Of a stretch of DNA of 64,000 nucleotides, positions 34,529 to 44,100 are shown in pieces. Under the pieces are notes generated by a model. That model saw only the letters and a program-made list of their open reading frames with translations. It searched no databases and was not told the origin of the DNA. The DNA is from Oligoflexia bacterium (GTDB lineage: Bacteria; Bdellovibrionota_C; UBA2361; JBGSMV01): the NCBI GenBank assembly GCA_019694515.1, contig JAIBBU010000012.1:1-64000 (forward strand), read 5' to 3'. The translations under genes were made by a program, and so were the position numbers. Within the stretch, counting starts at the first letter, position 1. Every line of letters begins with the position of its first letter.

Positions 34529-34924
34529 CTAGACCGTACTATCGCCGTTCAAATCAGCCCGTCCAGACTCTTCTTCATCATCATCGCCGTCTCCCGAGCT
34601 AGCCGCCGGGGGAGCCGGAGTGATAAAAATCGAATCCGCTGTGACCGGAGCTTCCCGCACCGGAACCGGGCGCTCTGCCAAAGCCTTAGCCTGAGCCTCG
34701 CGCTCCCGTTCCTTAGCCTCAGCTAATTCTTCCGCGGTCATGTAACGGACCTTGCCGTCTGCGATCTCGCGGAGCGCCATGACGACCGCCTTGTTATCGT
34801 AGTCTTCACTGAGCTGACTCTTCGAGCCCCGCAAAAGCTGCTTGGTTCTCTTGGCTGCAAGCAGCACCAAAGAAAAGCGGTTAGTCTCTTTAGTTAAACA
34901 ATCTTCAACTGTAATACGCGCCAT
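34529..34924 (-). CDS. rpoZ: RNA polymerase omega subunit
   Basis: It assists RNA polymerase assembly and ppGpp binding. The N-terminus MARITVEDCLTKETNRFSLVLLAAKRTKQLL and the KAVVMALREIADGKVRYMTAEEL block match RpoZ. At 131 residues it is longer than the usual 70-90: an acidic, Pro/Ala/Asp-rich tail extends from residue 80, probably disordered. It precedes relA/spoT by 176 bases, a common pairing. Confidence 0.95.
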   Translation of the reverse strand: MARITVEDCLTKETNRFSLVLLAAKRTKQLLRGSKSQLSEDYDNKAVVMALREIADGKVRYMTAEELAEAKEREREAQAKALAERPVPVREAPVTADSIFITPAPPAASSGDGDDDEEESGRADLNGDSTV

Positions 34925-34989
34925 AGTTTTTCCCTGCGTCGGTCTATTCGGGGAGCCGAATTAACACGCCAAACTTAAACCTTTAATGA

Positions 34990-35015
34990 TCCTGAAAGGT
35001 TATAGATATTCAGGA
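34990..35015. repeat. 7-bp inverted repeat upstream of rpoZ
   Basis: TCCTGAA (34990-34996) and TTCAGGA (35009-35015) are exact inverted copies separated by 12 AT-rich bases, about 65 bases upstream of the rpoZ start. The dyad could be an operator. Confidence 0.35.
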
Positions 35016-35100
35016 AAATATTCAAGCCCTTACGAAAAAAGAGCCGGCTCTCCCTCAGATCAAGCTTGCGGAAGCAACGCTTAGCAGCTGATATCAGCAC

Positions 35101-35122
35101 GAAAAAGGCGCTTTTGCGCCTC
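35101..35122 (-). terminator. Intrinsic terminator after the SH3-domain gene
   Basis: Read on the minus strand, GGCGC-AAAA-GCGCC (35120 down to 35107) forms a short GC-rich hairpin followed by TTTTT (35106 to 35102). It lies about 35 bases after the stop of the gene ending at 35156 and separates it from rpoZ. Confidence 0.7.
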
Positions 35123-35155
35123 AAATAAGATCAGCGGCTAGAGCCACCGCAGCCG

Positions 35156-36589
35156 TTATCGCCGCTCCCTATCCGGGCTCAAATCATGGGAAGAGACGTA
35201 TCCGATCCGCCCCTGCATCGACCGGAGCTTAATCCACTCTCCCACCCTAGCTTCTGCCCGCACTCGATCTCCCGGTACTAAATCATACAGCGGTACCGCA
35301 AAGCTCGAGGGCTTAGACATGACGGTGGTAGATGCCTCCACCCGAAAATAACGCGCCCCCTCAAATTCCTCGATCGCTACCGGGGCGGGCTCGTCCCGAC
35401 TCGAAGCTAGCCGTCTGCGCCGCTCCGGCTCACGCCGCTCGAACTCCCGTCTCGGCGGCGGAGGATCTGAAATGGCCCTGGACTCTGTTCTTGCAGCACC
35501 GACAGCTTTGGTACGAGCCTGCTCCGATTCGACAGGCCCGGAGGTATTAACGATCTCCTTCGCCTTCGCAACCTTTTCCTGCGACTCCGAGCCAGAGTCA
35601 GCTGTTGGCTTCTTATTTTCAACGCGCTGCTTTTGGCCAAGCTGATAATACACAGCGTCCAGGTCCCCCAGCCCCTGGAGCGGGTCCAGCTTTGGAAGCG
35701 CGGCGCTATTCAAGCCATCCAGATCTTTTGGCAGCTGCACCACTGCCGCCATCTTAAGCTCGCCTGTCCCTCCCGCTGCGAAGTAGAGATAGCCGAGCCA
35801 TCCCAAAAGGATCAGACATAGCGCCGCCACAGCTATAATCGCGCGCCTCATCCATCGGGGACCACCCGCATCCTGAGACACAGGTTCGCTTGTGAGGGAG
35901 GCAGCTCCTGCTACTTCCGTCGCTCCGCCCTTGGCTTTAAAGACCCAGCCTACCTCCGATTTTAGACTACGGAGTCTGGCCACCCGCTGCTTCAAAGTTT
36001 CATCAGAATTGCGGCGAACCTGATTCTCTAGATTCTTGATCTCTAAATCGAGCGTCTCCGATAACAGCTCCTTAGCAGAACCATCGATTTTCCAGGCGCG
36101 TTCCAGCAGTACGACGGCCATCACCAGATCTCCGCCCTCTTTTAGGTTCCTGCCAACCTCGGAAAGAAGCTGAGCAGCGAGTTTTAGTACCTGCGGGGAG
36201 CTCTCAAGCCGCTTCGACGAAGCGCGCTTTTCACCAAGATCGCGGGTGGCAGAGTCTAGCGGGGCCGCCAGAATACTGCTTGGCACCGCCTTCATTCGCA
36301 GCTGCCCCAGCACCCACCATAAGCGCAACGCTACGGAATTATCTCCCGCCGCGATCTGTGTCTCCGCAACCCGGCTGAGCTCAGACCACTGCGACTTCTG
36401 CGCTAGAGCTTCGAGCTCTGAAGGTGGCGGTTCTTGGGCAGCGCTCGCTGGAGGAGCAGCAGGCAACGGCTCGCCTGCCGCAGCAGCCGCTCCCTTAGAA
36501 GCACCGTCTGCTTCAGCCAGTATCGAGGAGAAGCCGAGATCGAGATTGGGCTTGCCGGAGCTACGAGCGTCTTGTTCTGAATCAGACAT
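35156..36589 (-). CDS. Membrane protein with C-terminal SH3-like domain
   Basis: This is a single-pass membrane protein of 477 residues. The N-terminal cytoplasmic half has a low-complexity Ala/Pro region (30-60) and a helical, TPR-like region (about 60-205). One transmembrane helix (about 240-260, IIAVAALCLILLGWLGYLYFA) leads to a linker rich in Arg, Glu and Pro. The last 70 residues (FRVEASTTVMSKPSSFAVPLYDLVPGDRVRAEARVGEWIKLRSMQGRIGYVSSHDLSP) form a bacterial SH3 domain that may bind peptidoglycan or protein. I do not recognise the whole protein; a cell-envelope sensing or scaffold role is inferred. Confidence 0.8.
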   Translation of the reverse strand: MSDSEQDARSSGKPNLDLGFSSILAEADGASKGAAAAAGEPLPAAPPASAAQEPPPSELEALAQKSQWSELSRVAETQIAAGDNSVALRLWWVLGQLRMKAVPSSILAAPLDSATRDLGEKRASSKRLESSPQVLKLAAQLLSEVGRNLKEGGDLVMAVVLLERAWKIDGSAKELLSETLDLEIKNLENQVRRNSDETLKQRVARLRSLKSEVGWVFKAKGGATEVAGAASLTSEPVSQDAGGPRWMRRAIIAVAALCLILLGWLGYLYFAAGGTGELKMAAVVQLPKDLDGLNSAALPKLDPLQGLGDLDAVYYQLGQKQRVENKKPTADSGSESQEKVAKAKEIVNTSGPVESEQARTKAVGAARTESRAISDPPPPRREFERREPERRRRLASSRDEPAPVAIEEFEGARYFRVEASTTVMSKPSSFAVPLYDLVPGDRVRAEARVGEWIKLRSMQGRIGYVSSHDLSPDRERR

Positions 36590-36731
36590 AATGCGGTCAA
36601 TGCAATTGCTTGGTCTCGTCCCAAAGTCCGGCGCATGGCACCTGAGCAGTGCTAAGCAACACTGCTTTCGGGCATTGCTTTAATAATAGTATATATCAAT
36701 TCCGAGCGACACATTAACTATTAAGGCTGAC

Positions 36732-37331
36732 TTGCGGATCGGGTATCGGGCGGGCTGCGCCCTTTCAATCGTTATTTCTTTGAGCGGCTGCTTAAGGACC
36801 GAGCTTAGTCCCGCGCCACTGGACAAAGCCGTAATACAACTGGCGCACACAGCCGCAAAACCGATCGCACTTCAAGTTGTAAGCCCCCCTGAAATATCCG
36901 AGCATGCTTTGGTCGGCAATCAATATCTTTTTGTACTCCTGCCCTTTGGAAGTATTCGATTGGCGCGCCCCTTAGACGAGGTGTTTGAGAAAAGTTACCG
37001 TGCTTTAAGTCTAGCCGGCTTCCGACCGTTACCCGGCACCCCGGTTAATTCCGGCCATCTGAAGATTACCCTGCGCGCCATTTCGCTAAGCGGCTTTGAC
37101 CTACTATTCATTCGCCGTGTACACTGCAGTATCACGTTAGATGGCGAGTACATCGACCAACGGGGCACAACTTGGACCACAACCGTCACTCAAGATCAGG
37201 GGGAACTAAGGCGCCAGGCATTCGAACCACAGCTACGCCACCTACTGAACAGCTCAATGGACAGGGCGGTAGAACGGCTGTTACGACAGCTGCGACTCAC
37301 CAGCACGGCTCAGAACGGCTCTGGCGGATGA
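36732..37331 (+). CDS. Putative lipoprotein coupled to plsB
   Basis: This is a lipoprotein of 199 residues that I cannot assign. It starts at TTG 36732, with AAGG about 6 bases upstream; no other start codon keeps the signal peptide. A lipobox SLSGC places the lipid-carrying Cys at residue 20. The mature part is beta-rich with a C-terminal helix (RHLLNSSMDRAVERLLRQL), somewhat like YajG or other envelope auxiliary lipoproteins. Its stop overlaps the plsB start in ATGA (37328-37331), so the two are translated together, suggesting a role in envelope lipid biogenesis. Confidence 0.78.
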   Translation: MRIGYRAGCALSIVISLSGCLRTELSPAPLDKAVIQLAHTAAKPIALQVVSPPEISEHALVGNQYLFVLLPFGSIRLARPLDEVFEKSYRALSLAGFRPLPGTPVNSGHLKITLRAISLSGFDLLFIRRVHCSITLDGEYIDQRGTTWTTTVTQDQGELRRQAFEPQLRHLLNSSMDRAVERLLRQLRLTSTAQNGSGG

Positions 37332-39688
37332 GCGCCGCCCGCAGAATCTTGCTGCAGCTGCTTTCGCGCTACTTTCGCATTGCGCGCCTCCCTCCCAGCA
37401 TCCAGGTCGTGAGCTCTTCGCCTACCGAGATCACCTTAGTGACCCAAGGCGACTCTTTGGTGCTGGCGTCAATGATCGATTCTTTCGCAAGACGCTCCGG
37501 ACTTAAGGGCGCTGCCTACTGCTCTACTGCCTCCGGATTAATCAGACCAGCAGATCGCTCCGCCGATACGCTTTATTGGGTGGCGATTGACGACGAAGCC
37601 TCACTCAGCGCAATCCTGCATGAGAGTCCGCAGCATCGTTTCAGCACCCTGAATATTTTTCGCGTGCGCGGACCGGTCAAGAGCACCCCCAAATACCGCA
37701 TGAGCATGATTAAGCAGCTGGGATTACTGATCGGCTGCCGTTTTTTGTTGATTATCTGCGGAGAGCCGATCGCCCTGAGCCGTCCCGAAGCCCAGACTGG
37801 AACCACCCTTATTCGCCAGCTCAAATTAGATTTCTACCGCAATCTAAAGATTGTCCGGGGCAACCCCTTCCAAAACATTGAAGCGCAGGCGCAGGCGGTC
37901 CTGGGAGGCAGCGAGTTCGACCGCGAGATCAGAATTGTAGCGGCGCGGCTTGGCAAAACAGAGCGCACCGTGCGAGCCATGGCGCGGCGCGAGTTCTACC
38001 GCATGGCCGCCAATCCCCGGCTGCCACTCTACTGGATCGCCGCTCCGCTTTGTAATTTCTTAATCAAGCGTCTGTTCGCTCAAATCAATACCTTTGGGCT
38101 GGACAAACTGACCGCCGCGGTTAAAGACGCTACCGTGGTGCTGGTACCCATGCATCGCAGCCACCTTGATTATATTGTTTTGGGGGCCACACTCTACAAC
38201 TCCAATCTCAACACTCCGGTCGTGGCTGCCGGCGTAAACCTCAACTTCTGGCCATTCGGCTTTCTAATTCGAAGTCTGGGGGGCTACTTCGTAAAGCGCA
38301 ACGCACGACACGATCGCATCCATGCGTTGTTGCTGAAACGTTACGTAACCTATCTCGTCAAACGCGGGCATCTGCAGGAATTTTTCATCGAAGGCGGACG
38401 AAGCCGGAGCGGGAAGATGGCGCAACCTAGAGTCGGATTGTTAGGCACGATCGTATCCGCTTATATACGCGGATTGCGTAAAGACATAATTTTCGTGCCC
38501 GTATCAATTACCTATGAAAATGTGATTGAAGACGAAGTATACGGCACAGAGAACACCGGCCGTTCCAAGACCAAGGAGAATCTCGCCTCGCTCTTTCGCG
38601 CGCGTGAATTCTTTCGCAAGAAATACGGTGACGTACTGGTGCGCTTTGGACAACCGGTCTCCGTAGCGCGGGTTTACGGGTCGATGATTAGCCCGCAGGC
38701 GCCGGAGCGCGACCGGGACAGCCGCGCGGTGGTGCATGCGATCGCTAATCAGCTTACCCGCACGATTCGTGACCAATCTGATATTAGCCTCACCAATCTG
38801 GCCTACACTGCATTAATGGCGCAACCGGCATACGGTTTGCCACGGGCGCAGTTGGTGCAGACGGTGCGGGATCTAGCAGCGCTGGCGACGCTAGTCGCCG
38901 GCGAGCTTCAGGCCCATCCCCGTTTCACGCCTTCGCTCGAGTTGTTTCTTCAGGGACGCAATACTATTTTGGACGACTTAGTTCGGGGCGGCGTAGTGCA
39001 GCTTAAGAGCTCTCTCGGGTCTGATGTTTTTTATATACCCGGCACAAAGCGTTACACCGCAGATTTCTACAAGAACTCCAGTATTCATATTTTCTTTATC
39101 CCGGCCCTGCTCTCGGTTCTAGAGTTGACCGGCGCCACGCTGGAAGTGGAGCAGCTCAGACCTTGGTACGAAATATTTTGCCATGACTTTCAACTTTCAA
39201 CCTGGGAGGAGTTCAGCGTTCTAGCAGCTAAAGTGATCAGGGCCCTGCGAAGTGCAGAGATTGTGATTGAAGGCTCAGGCAAACTAATCTTCAAGGATCG
39301 CAACTCCGGCTTTTTTCAACCCGGACTGCTCCAAGGGAACATCCAAGCCCTGCTTTGGACCGAGCAGAATTTGCGCAGCGCGGTGGAAACAAAGGAGGAG
39401 GGTCGGGGCATCGGCTCGTGTTCTTACGCCGAGCTAATGCAGCGGCTTCAGAGCGGTTTTCGAGTGGCGATGTACCTGGGTGCCGTCACTCGCACGGAAG
39501 CCTCCTCTCAGACTTCCCTTAGCGCCGCACTGGAAACCCTGCGTTCCCGTCAGGTGGTATCCTTTGACGAGGGCGAACTGGCCAATCGGCGCATAACTCT
39601 GCTTAAGGCCGATCCAGAGTATGGACATCTGAGCCGGGCAAATGTAGCTATAAGGCAGTGGCAATTGAGCTGCTGCCTGGCCGAATAG
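37328..39688 (+). CDS. plsB: Glycerol-3-phosphate 1-O-acyltransferase PlsB
   Basis: It makes lysophosphatidic acid, the first step of membrane phospholipid synthesis, using acyl-CoA or acyl-ACP. The 786-residue length matches the PlsB family. The acyltransferase blocks are the H(X)4D motif HRSHLD (about residues 276-281), GGYFVKRN, FIEGGRSRSGK and VPVSITYENVIED. The ATG at 37328 is supported by the four-base overlap with the lipoprotein gene and by the N-terminal start of homology; an in-frame ATG-like start at 37172 lies inside the upstream gene. Confidence 0.95.
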   Translation: MSAARRILLQLLSRYFRIARLPPSIQVVSSSPTEITLVTQGDSLVLASMIDSFARRSGLKGAAYCSTASGLIRPADRSADTLYWVAIDDEASLSAILHESPQHRFSTLNIFRVRGPVKSTPKYRMSMIKQLGLLIGCRFLLIICGEPIALSRPEAQTGTTLIRQLKLDFYRNLKIVRGNPFQNIEAQAQAVLGGSEFDREIRIVAARLGKTERTVRAMARREFYRMAANPRLPLYWIAAPLCNFLIKRLFAQINTFGLDKLTAAVKDATVVLVPMHRSHLDYIVLGATLYNSNLNTPVVAAGVNLNFWPFGFLIRSLGGYFVKRNARHDRIHALLLKRYVTYLVKRGHLQEFFIEGGRSRSGKMAQPRVGLLGTIVSAYIRGLRKDIIFVPVSITYENVIEDEVYGTENTGRSKTKENLASLFRAREFFRKKYGDVLVRFGQPVSVARVYGSMISPQAPERDRDSRAVVHAIANQLTRTIRDQSDISLTNLAYTALMAQPAYGLPRAQLVQTVRDLAALATLVAGELQAHPRFTPSLELFLQGRNTILDDLVRGGVVQLKSSLGSDVFYIPGTKRYTADFYKNSSIHIFFIPALLSVLELTGATLEVEQLRPWYEIFCHDFQLSTWEEFSVLAAKVIRALRSAEIVIEGSGKLIFKDRNSGFFQPGLLQGNIQALLWTEQNLRSAVETKEEGRGIGSCSYAELMQRLQSGFRVAMYLGAVTRTEASSQTSLSAALETLRSRQVVSFDEGELANRRITLLKADPEYGHLSRANVAIRQWQLSCCLAE

Positions 39689-39785
39689 GCCTGTATCCGC
39701 CACCCTGAACTGGTGGGCCTCCACTCGGGGACCAGGTCAGCTTAGCACCACTCGATCGATTTTTATTGCTTTACCGAGATCCCTT

Positions 39786-41489
39786 ATGAAAACCCATTGG
39801 TCCGCCGCTAAAATTGTCACCCTAGCACTAATAGTTGGAGTGCTGGCATTGGCTGGATTGGGTTGCTCAAAAAGCAATACCGGGAGCAGCGCGGGCGGCG
39901 CGGCCGGACTAATCGACGCCGACATCGTCAAGCTGGTTCCCGCAGACACCGTCGGCTTTTTGGTTTGGGATACTGCCAGCGACGCTTACGATCGCTATCG
40001 CAAGAGCGCCTGGGCCGGAAGCGGCGACAACACTTTCGTTGGCATGCTCGAAAAGAAGATGGGCAGCAACGACACCAGCGCTTTGAATGCGCTGCTTAAG
40101 GCCATGCGTACGGCCGGACTAATCCCGAGCACTAAAGATGAAAAGCCGCAGGTCGAGCGGGGTGTTCTTTTTGCCTCGATGTCCGCCGAGAAGAAGAAGG
40201 CTGGCCTCGGGTGTTATGCCTTTACCAACGCCAAGGATTTGGGCGCCAAAATATCTGCGCTTGAAAGCGTTCTTAAGTCCGAGAACATTGACGTTAAACG
40301 CGGCAAAGTGGCCGGACGTGATGGCCTAATCGCCACCCTACCCGTCCCGGTTGATGATTCCTTCAAACTCAATACCCTTTACATTGTAGGCGCCGACGGC
40401 AAATTGGGCGCTGCGACCGATGAAGCTGCGATCGAAGGTCTCTTTGCCGCCCCGGCAGCGGGTGCTCCAGCCAGCGGGCTGCTGGTTTCCCCGCGGCTTC
40501 AGCGCATTCGAGCCGCAGCCCAAGCCGACAACTCGCAGTTCGGCGTAGGGTTCCTGGATTTAACGGCGCTTTTCAAAATAGCTCCTCAACTCGCACCCAG
40601 CGGTCCCGATACCCCGAAGGTCGATCAGATTCCGGTTGAATCGGTGTACTTTTCACAGAGCATGGACGAATCGCCGCACAGCGTGCTGCTGGTAGCGACA
40701 GCTCCAAAGAGCGAAGAACAGCAGCGCTGGTTCGGAGGACTTGAGGGCAAGGGCCTAGGAGATTCAGCTGCCGGCGCCCCCGGCGGAACGGCTGCCTTAA
40801 TCGGGCTGGATGGCCGATTGCTCGCCAGTATTAAGAGCGCCGCACTGAGCGAGATCTCGCCGCAGGAGCAAGCAGCCTTTAAGGATCAGCTGGCACTTTT
40901 GGATCAAATTCAGAGCTTCTCATTGGCGCTGGTGAATGCATCACCTTCTTCCCCTTTCCCAGGATTAGCACTCTCATTCGAAGCTTCTAACCCAACAGCA
41001 CTCTTCGACACGGTTAAACAGCAGCTTGGTGGAGCCTTAGCCTCCTCCGGCCTGCCGTTAGGAACCTGGTCGGATAAGGAGATCGACGGAGTTAAGATCA
41101 GCTTTATCCAGAGTCCAATGGTGGGCTTGGGGGTTTTCATGGGGGTAGCCAAAAATCGGCTGCTGATTACTTCCTCTGAGGAGGGAGCTACCGATCTGAT
41201 TGGCGCCGTGAAGGACAACAAGAAGTCTCTAGCCGCTCAAGTTCCTGCCAAGTCAAAAGAGCTGCTTTCCGAGAACAAACCAATTCTCGCGGCTTACGGC
41301 AATTTTGACAAAATCGCCGCCACGATTGAATCGGTTCAAGGGAACTTGGCCGCCTTCACAGGGGGCGCTAGCGGACTCGACCAAGAGGCCATCAATAACA
41401 TGCGCAAGATGGGCTCCTTCGCACTCGGAATGAACTTTCAGCAGGGAATCTTCAAAATTCAGAGCAGCTACGACAAGTTAAAGGAATAA
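39786..41489 (+). CDS. DUF3352-like lipoprotein
   Basis: This is an exported lipoprotein of 567 residues. A signal with lipobox LAGLGC puts the lipidated Cys at about residue 27. The mature protein resembles DUF3352 proteins: KLVPADTVGFLVWDTASDAYDRYRKSAWAG near the N-terminus, repeated alpha/beta units, and a closing segment with NNMRKMGSFALGMNFQQGIFKIQSSYD. No enzymatic motif is seen and the role is unknown. It is separated by about 100 bases from plsB and may have its own promoter. Confidence 0.82.
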   Translation: MKTHWSAAKIVTLALIVGVLALAGLGCSKSNTGSSAGGAAGLIDADIVKLVPADTVGFLVWDTASDAYDRYRKSAWAGSGDNTFVGMLEKKMGSNDTSALNALLKAMRTAGLIPSTKDEKPQVERGVLFASMSAEKKKAGLGCYAFTNAKDLGAKISALESVLKSENIDVKRGKVAGRDGLIATLPVPVDDSFKLNTLYIVGADGKLGAATDEAAIEGLFAAPAAGAPASGLLVSPRLQRIRAAAQADNSQFGVGFLDLTALFKIAPQLAPSGPDTPKVDQIPVESVYFSQSMDESPHSVLLVATAPKSEEQQRWFGGLEGKGLGDSAAGAPGGTAALIGLDGRLLASIKSAALSEISPQEQAAFKDQLALLDQIQSFSLALVNASPSSPFPGLALSFEASNPTALFDTVKQQLGGALASSGLPLGTWSDKEIDGVKISFIQSPMVGLGVFMGVAKNRLLITSSEEGATDLIGAVKDNKKSLAAQVPAKSKELLSENKPILAAYGNFDKIAATIESVQGNLAAFTGGASGLDQEAINNMRKMGSFALGMNFQQGIFKIQSSYDKLKE

Positions 41490-41555
41490 ATAGCGTTCTA
41501 GCCTATTCCCCTTTTTTCCCGCGCCGCTTTGCAGTAGGCCCGCATCTATTGTTAG

Positions 41556-41768
41556 GTGAATACAGTAGATCGTCTTTTAGAAATCACCAGCAGAATTGAG
41601 CATCTTGAGAATGCCGCGGAGTGGATTGCTCGCGAAACGGTAAATACCGACAGCGCGATGTCCCAGACGGGCACCTTAATCTGCGTCATAGCTGAAGACC
41701 TGCGCGAAAAGGTTTGCGGGTTAGTGCGGCAGATGGAGGAGATTTTGGACCTAGGCGGCGTCAATTAA
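41556..41768 (+). CDS. Small helical protein
   Basis: This 70-residue protein starts at GTG 41556. The sequence is strongly helical and amphipathic (VDRLLEITSRIEHLENAAEWIARETVN, LREKVCGLVRQMEEILDLGG), consistent with a coiled coil. No family is recognised. The ribosome site is weak, but codon pattern and protein-like composition support it. It lies 66 bases after the DUF3352-like gene. Confidence 0.5.
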   Translation: MNTVDRLLEITSRIEHLENAAEWIARETVNTDSAMSQTGTLICVIAEDLREKVCGLVRQMEEILDLGGVN

Positions 41769-41917
41769 GACGCTCGCGGCCCTGCTCTTCCCCCTCCCCC
41801 CCAGCGTTAAATCGCTTCTAATTCCTATTCAATAATTTCAAGCAGTTACAATTCCTCTGAAGCATTAGTTCGTTCCACGCGGATATTTGGGGTAGAACTC
41901 GCGTTGCGAATGAAATT

Positions 41918-42340
41918 ATGGCTCAAGCAGCTCTTAAAATCTCAAAACTGCCCCCGACTCGGCTCTACGCCATCGAAGGCGGCAAGGCGCCAGTTGTTCA
42001 GAACGCCACCGGCATCAAAGCCGAGATCATTCATGTTGGTTTTCTAATCGCCCTACTTCAAGTTATGGACGGTTTCTTGACCTATGTGGGAGTCAAAACC
42101 TTCGGTTTGCAGGCCGAAGGCAATGCTCTCATCCGCCTTCTGATGGAGGCCATGGGGCCGGACGCAGCGCTGGTAGTCGTAAAATCGATTGCGCTGATGG
42201 TCGTCGCGGCCCTATGCGTCCTAGCACACCGCGTACATTGGCTTACACGCGCCATGAAGTTGGTGGCGGCGGTTTATCTGTGCGCAGCCGTTCTCCCCTG
42301 GAGTTATATTCTGATCATGCGTTACAGCCACGGCGGATAA
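41918..42340 (+). CDS. DUF5658-like small membrane protein
   Basis: This is a 140-residue membrane protein with three hydrophobic helices (about 38-60, 80-100 and 110-132). The segment LLQVMDGFLTYVGVKTFGLQAEGNALIRLLM matches the opening of the DUF5658 domain, including the D-x-x-x-T-Y and E-x-N-x-L motif in helix 1 and its loop. Function is unknown. It starts at ATG 41918. Confidence 0.75.
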   Translation: MAQAALKISKLPPTRLYAIEGGKAPVVQNATGIKAEIIHVGFLIALLQVMDGFLTYVGVKTFGLQAEGNALIRLLMEAMGPDAALVVVKSIALMVVAALCVLAHRVHWLTRAMKLVAAVYLCAAVLPWSYILIMRYSHGG

Positions 42341-42459
42341 TTAGCTCGAGCAGGCTTAACGAGGATTCGGCATTACCCCATTTTTCTCCGATAAAAAGCT
42401 GCTTTTCCTACATTTTTGAGATTTGAATTAGATCATAGCACAGACTGGAATCGGTCGGC

Positions 42460-42476
42460 TGAATAGACTATATTCA
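42460..42476. promoter_or_regulatory. Candidate Rrf2 operator
   Basis: TGAATA (42460-42465) and TATTCA (42471-42476) are perfect inverted arms separated by 5 bases, ending 4 bases before the ATG of the Rrf2-type regulator. Rrf2 proteins bind AT-rich dyads and often repress their own gene, so an autoregulatory site is plausible. Confidence 0.45.
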
Positions 42477-42480
42477 ACTC

Positions 42481-42948
42481 ATGCATATTACACGATGGGG
42501 CGAATACGGAATTCTTTGTTGCTTGTTTATCGCACGCAAGGGAGAAGGCGCCGGTGCCATTGGCGCCTCCGAAATAGCCCAAACCCAGGACATTCCACTT
42601 CAGTACGCTCAGCAAATTCTTCACCGGCTTCGTAAGGGCGGGGTAATTCGCAGCGTACGCGGACCGCGCGGCGGATTTTTACTCTCCATGGCCCCGGAAG
42701 AGACCACTTTACGGGAGATTTTGAGAGCCGCCGAAGGCGATACCTTTGAGGTGATCTGCGAATCTGATCCGGTCAACCCCGATCGCTGCAGTAGTGACAA
42801 CTTCTGCGAAATGAAATCGGTGTGGCAGGAACTAAAGCAGTCGATCGACCGGACTCTGGATTCTTACACCCTGGCCTCAGTGCTGGAGCGTCAAAAGAAT
42901 CCGGATCAAAATGAATTGGTAGATATCCGGCCGCGGCTTGTCCAGTAA
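42481..42948 (+). CDS. Rrf2-family transcriptional regulator, probably with an Fe-S cluster
   Basis: This is a DNA-binding regulator of 155 residues of the IscR/NsrR/RirA family. The winged-helix domain (1-85) has IGASEIAQTQDIPLQYAQQILHRLRKGGVIRSVRGPRGGFLL, with the family's RGxxGGF wing. Three Cys at 93, 103 and 109 (C-X9-C-X5-C) are positioned to hold an iron-sulfur cluster, so it probably senses Fe-S, iron, nitric oxide or oxidative state. No isc or suf genes are adjacent, so its targets are elsewhere. It is convergent with the kinase at 42974. Confidence 0.92.
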   Translation: MHITRWGEYGILCCLFIARKGEGAGAIGASEIAQTQDIPLQYAQQILHRLRKGGVIRSVRGPRGGFLLSMAPEETTLREILRAAEGDTFEVICESDPVNPDRCSSDNFCEMKSVWQELKQSIDRTLDSYTLASVLERQKNPDQNELVDIRPRLVQ

Positions 42949-42973
42949 GGCTGCGGTTCTACCGTCGACGATG

Positions 42974-43978
42974 CTACAGATACAGGTATAGTCCTAACAG
43001 AGAGATCGAGAGCAAGGTCAGGCCGATGCCGACCTTTTTCATAGTTTTTTGCCTTGCGAGCCGATCCTGCTCGGCGAAATCAACGATTTTTAGAGTTGGC
43101 TTAAGCGCCGCCCCAGCATCCACTAAAGGCTCGTGCGCTTCGGGCTTCGGCGCAAAATCCTCCAACATTTCCAGCGCAGTTTGATAGCGGCGCTTTGGAT
43201 CTAACCGTGTCGCCTTCTCCACGATGCGAATGTATTTCTCCGGAGTACCGAACAATGGATTTTTTGGAAGTTCGAAATTGGTCTTGATCAGGTGTTCGAT
43301 CGCAGCCATGCCATTCATCTCATAGAGGCGGCGTTTTTCGGCCAATATTTCGTAGAGCATCACCCCTACCGCGTAAATATCGCCGCGATTATCAAAGTGC
43401 GAGCTGCGGATATATTCCGGCGGCATATACTGTGCGGTGCCGAGCAGGATGCCGGGACGCGTCAAGTGTGCATATTCGGCCCGCTTCATTAGCCCCAGAT
43501 CGCTAATCTTAACCGTCCCATCATCGCAACGCAGGACGTTCTCCAATTTAATATCGCGATGCACGATTCCTCGGGAGTGCAGCTCATGCAGGCCGGACAG
43601 GAGCTGCACGAAGATCTCGTCTAGCTCCGGGTAGGGAATCTTGCCCGCGCTTACAATCTTCGCCAGATCTTTACCCTGGACGAACTCCATCGTGAAACCG
43701 ATCGTGCCTTCAAGTTCGACCAGATCGAAAGCTTGGATCAGATTCTTATGATGCAACCCTTGACACACCTCGATTTCTTTTCGAAACCGGAGCATGGTGT
43801 GCTCATCGAAGGCTGATTGGTTGATGAGTACTTTGAGCGCGACTTCGACATTGCCGCGCTCGCGATCTCGAACTAGATACACAGAACCCGCGCTCCCGTC
43901 TCCGAGATGCCGCACAATTTCAAAGCGGCTGGATAACAGGCTTTGCCTGTCTATTACTGTCGTTCCTGAGTCGCTCAT
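42974..43978 (-). CDS. Eukaryotic-type Ser/Thr protein kinase, short tail-anchored form
   Basis: This is a kinase of 334 residues. It has P-loop GDGSAGSVYLVRD, Lys49 in VALKVL, catalytic loop HRDIKLEN (140-147), a DLG (160-162) in place of DFG, and GTAQYMPPEY. A short linker leads to a single C-terminal helix (VGIGLTLLSISLLGLYLYL), with no extracellular domain. DLG variants can be active. It is divergent from the GT2-epimerase cassette at 44198; a regulatory link to surface sugars is only suggested by position. Confidence 0.92.
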   Translation of the reverse strand: MSDSGTTVIDRQSLLSSRFEIVRHLGDGSAGSVYLVRDRERGNVEVALKVLINQSAFDEHTMLRFRKEIEVCQGLHHKNLIQAFDLVELEGTIGFTMEFVQGKDLAKIVSAGKIPYPELDEIFVQLLSGLHELHSRGIVHRDIKLENVLRCDDGTVKISDLGLMKRAEYAHLTRPGILLGTAQYMPPEYIRSSHFDNRGDIYAVGVMLYEILAEKRRLYEMNGMAAIEHLIKTNFELPKNPLFGTPEKYIRIVEKATRLDPKRRYQTALEMLEDFAPKPEAHEPLVDAGAALKPTLKIVDFAEQDRLARQKTMKKVGIGLTLLSISLLGLYLYL

Positions 43979-44100
43979 TGCGCTTCCAAATCTGAACCAA
44001 TGCCGGGCGCCAAAATCCGGTTTTCGGCGCTCCCCTGCCTTAACTATATCGGCATGTTCACCTACTCTCCTAAAGCAATGAAGGCTGCCCGGCGGTAATG

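Noticed and set aside
35037-35054. Second terminator near AGAGCCGGCTCT
   Set aside because: The palindrome leaves only a 4-bp stem with a 4-base loop; too weak to call despite the adjoining T-run on the minus strand.
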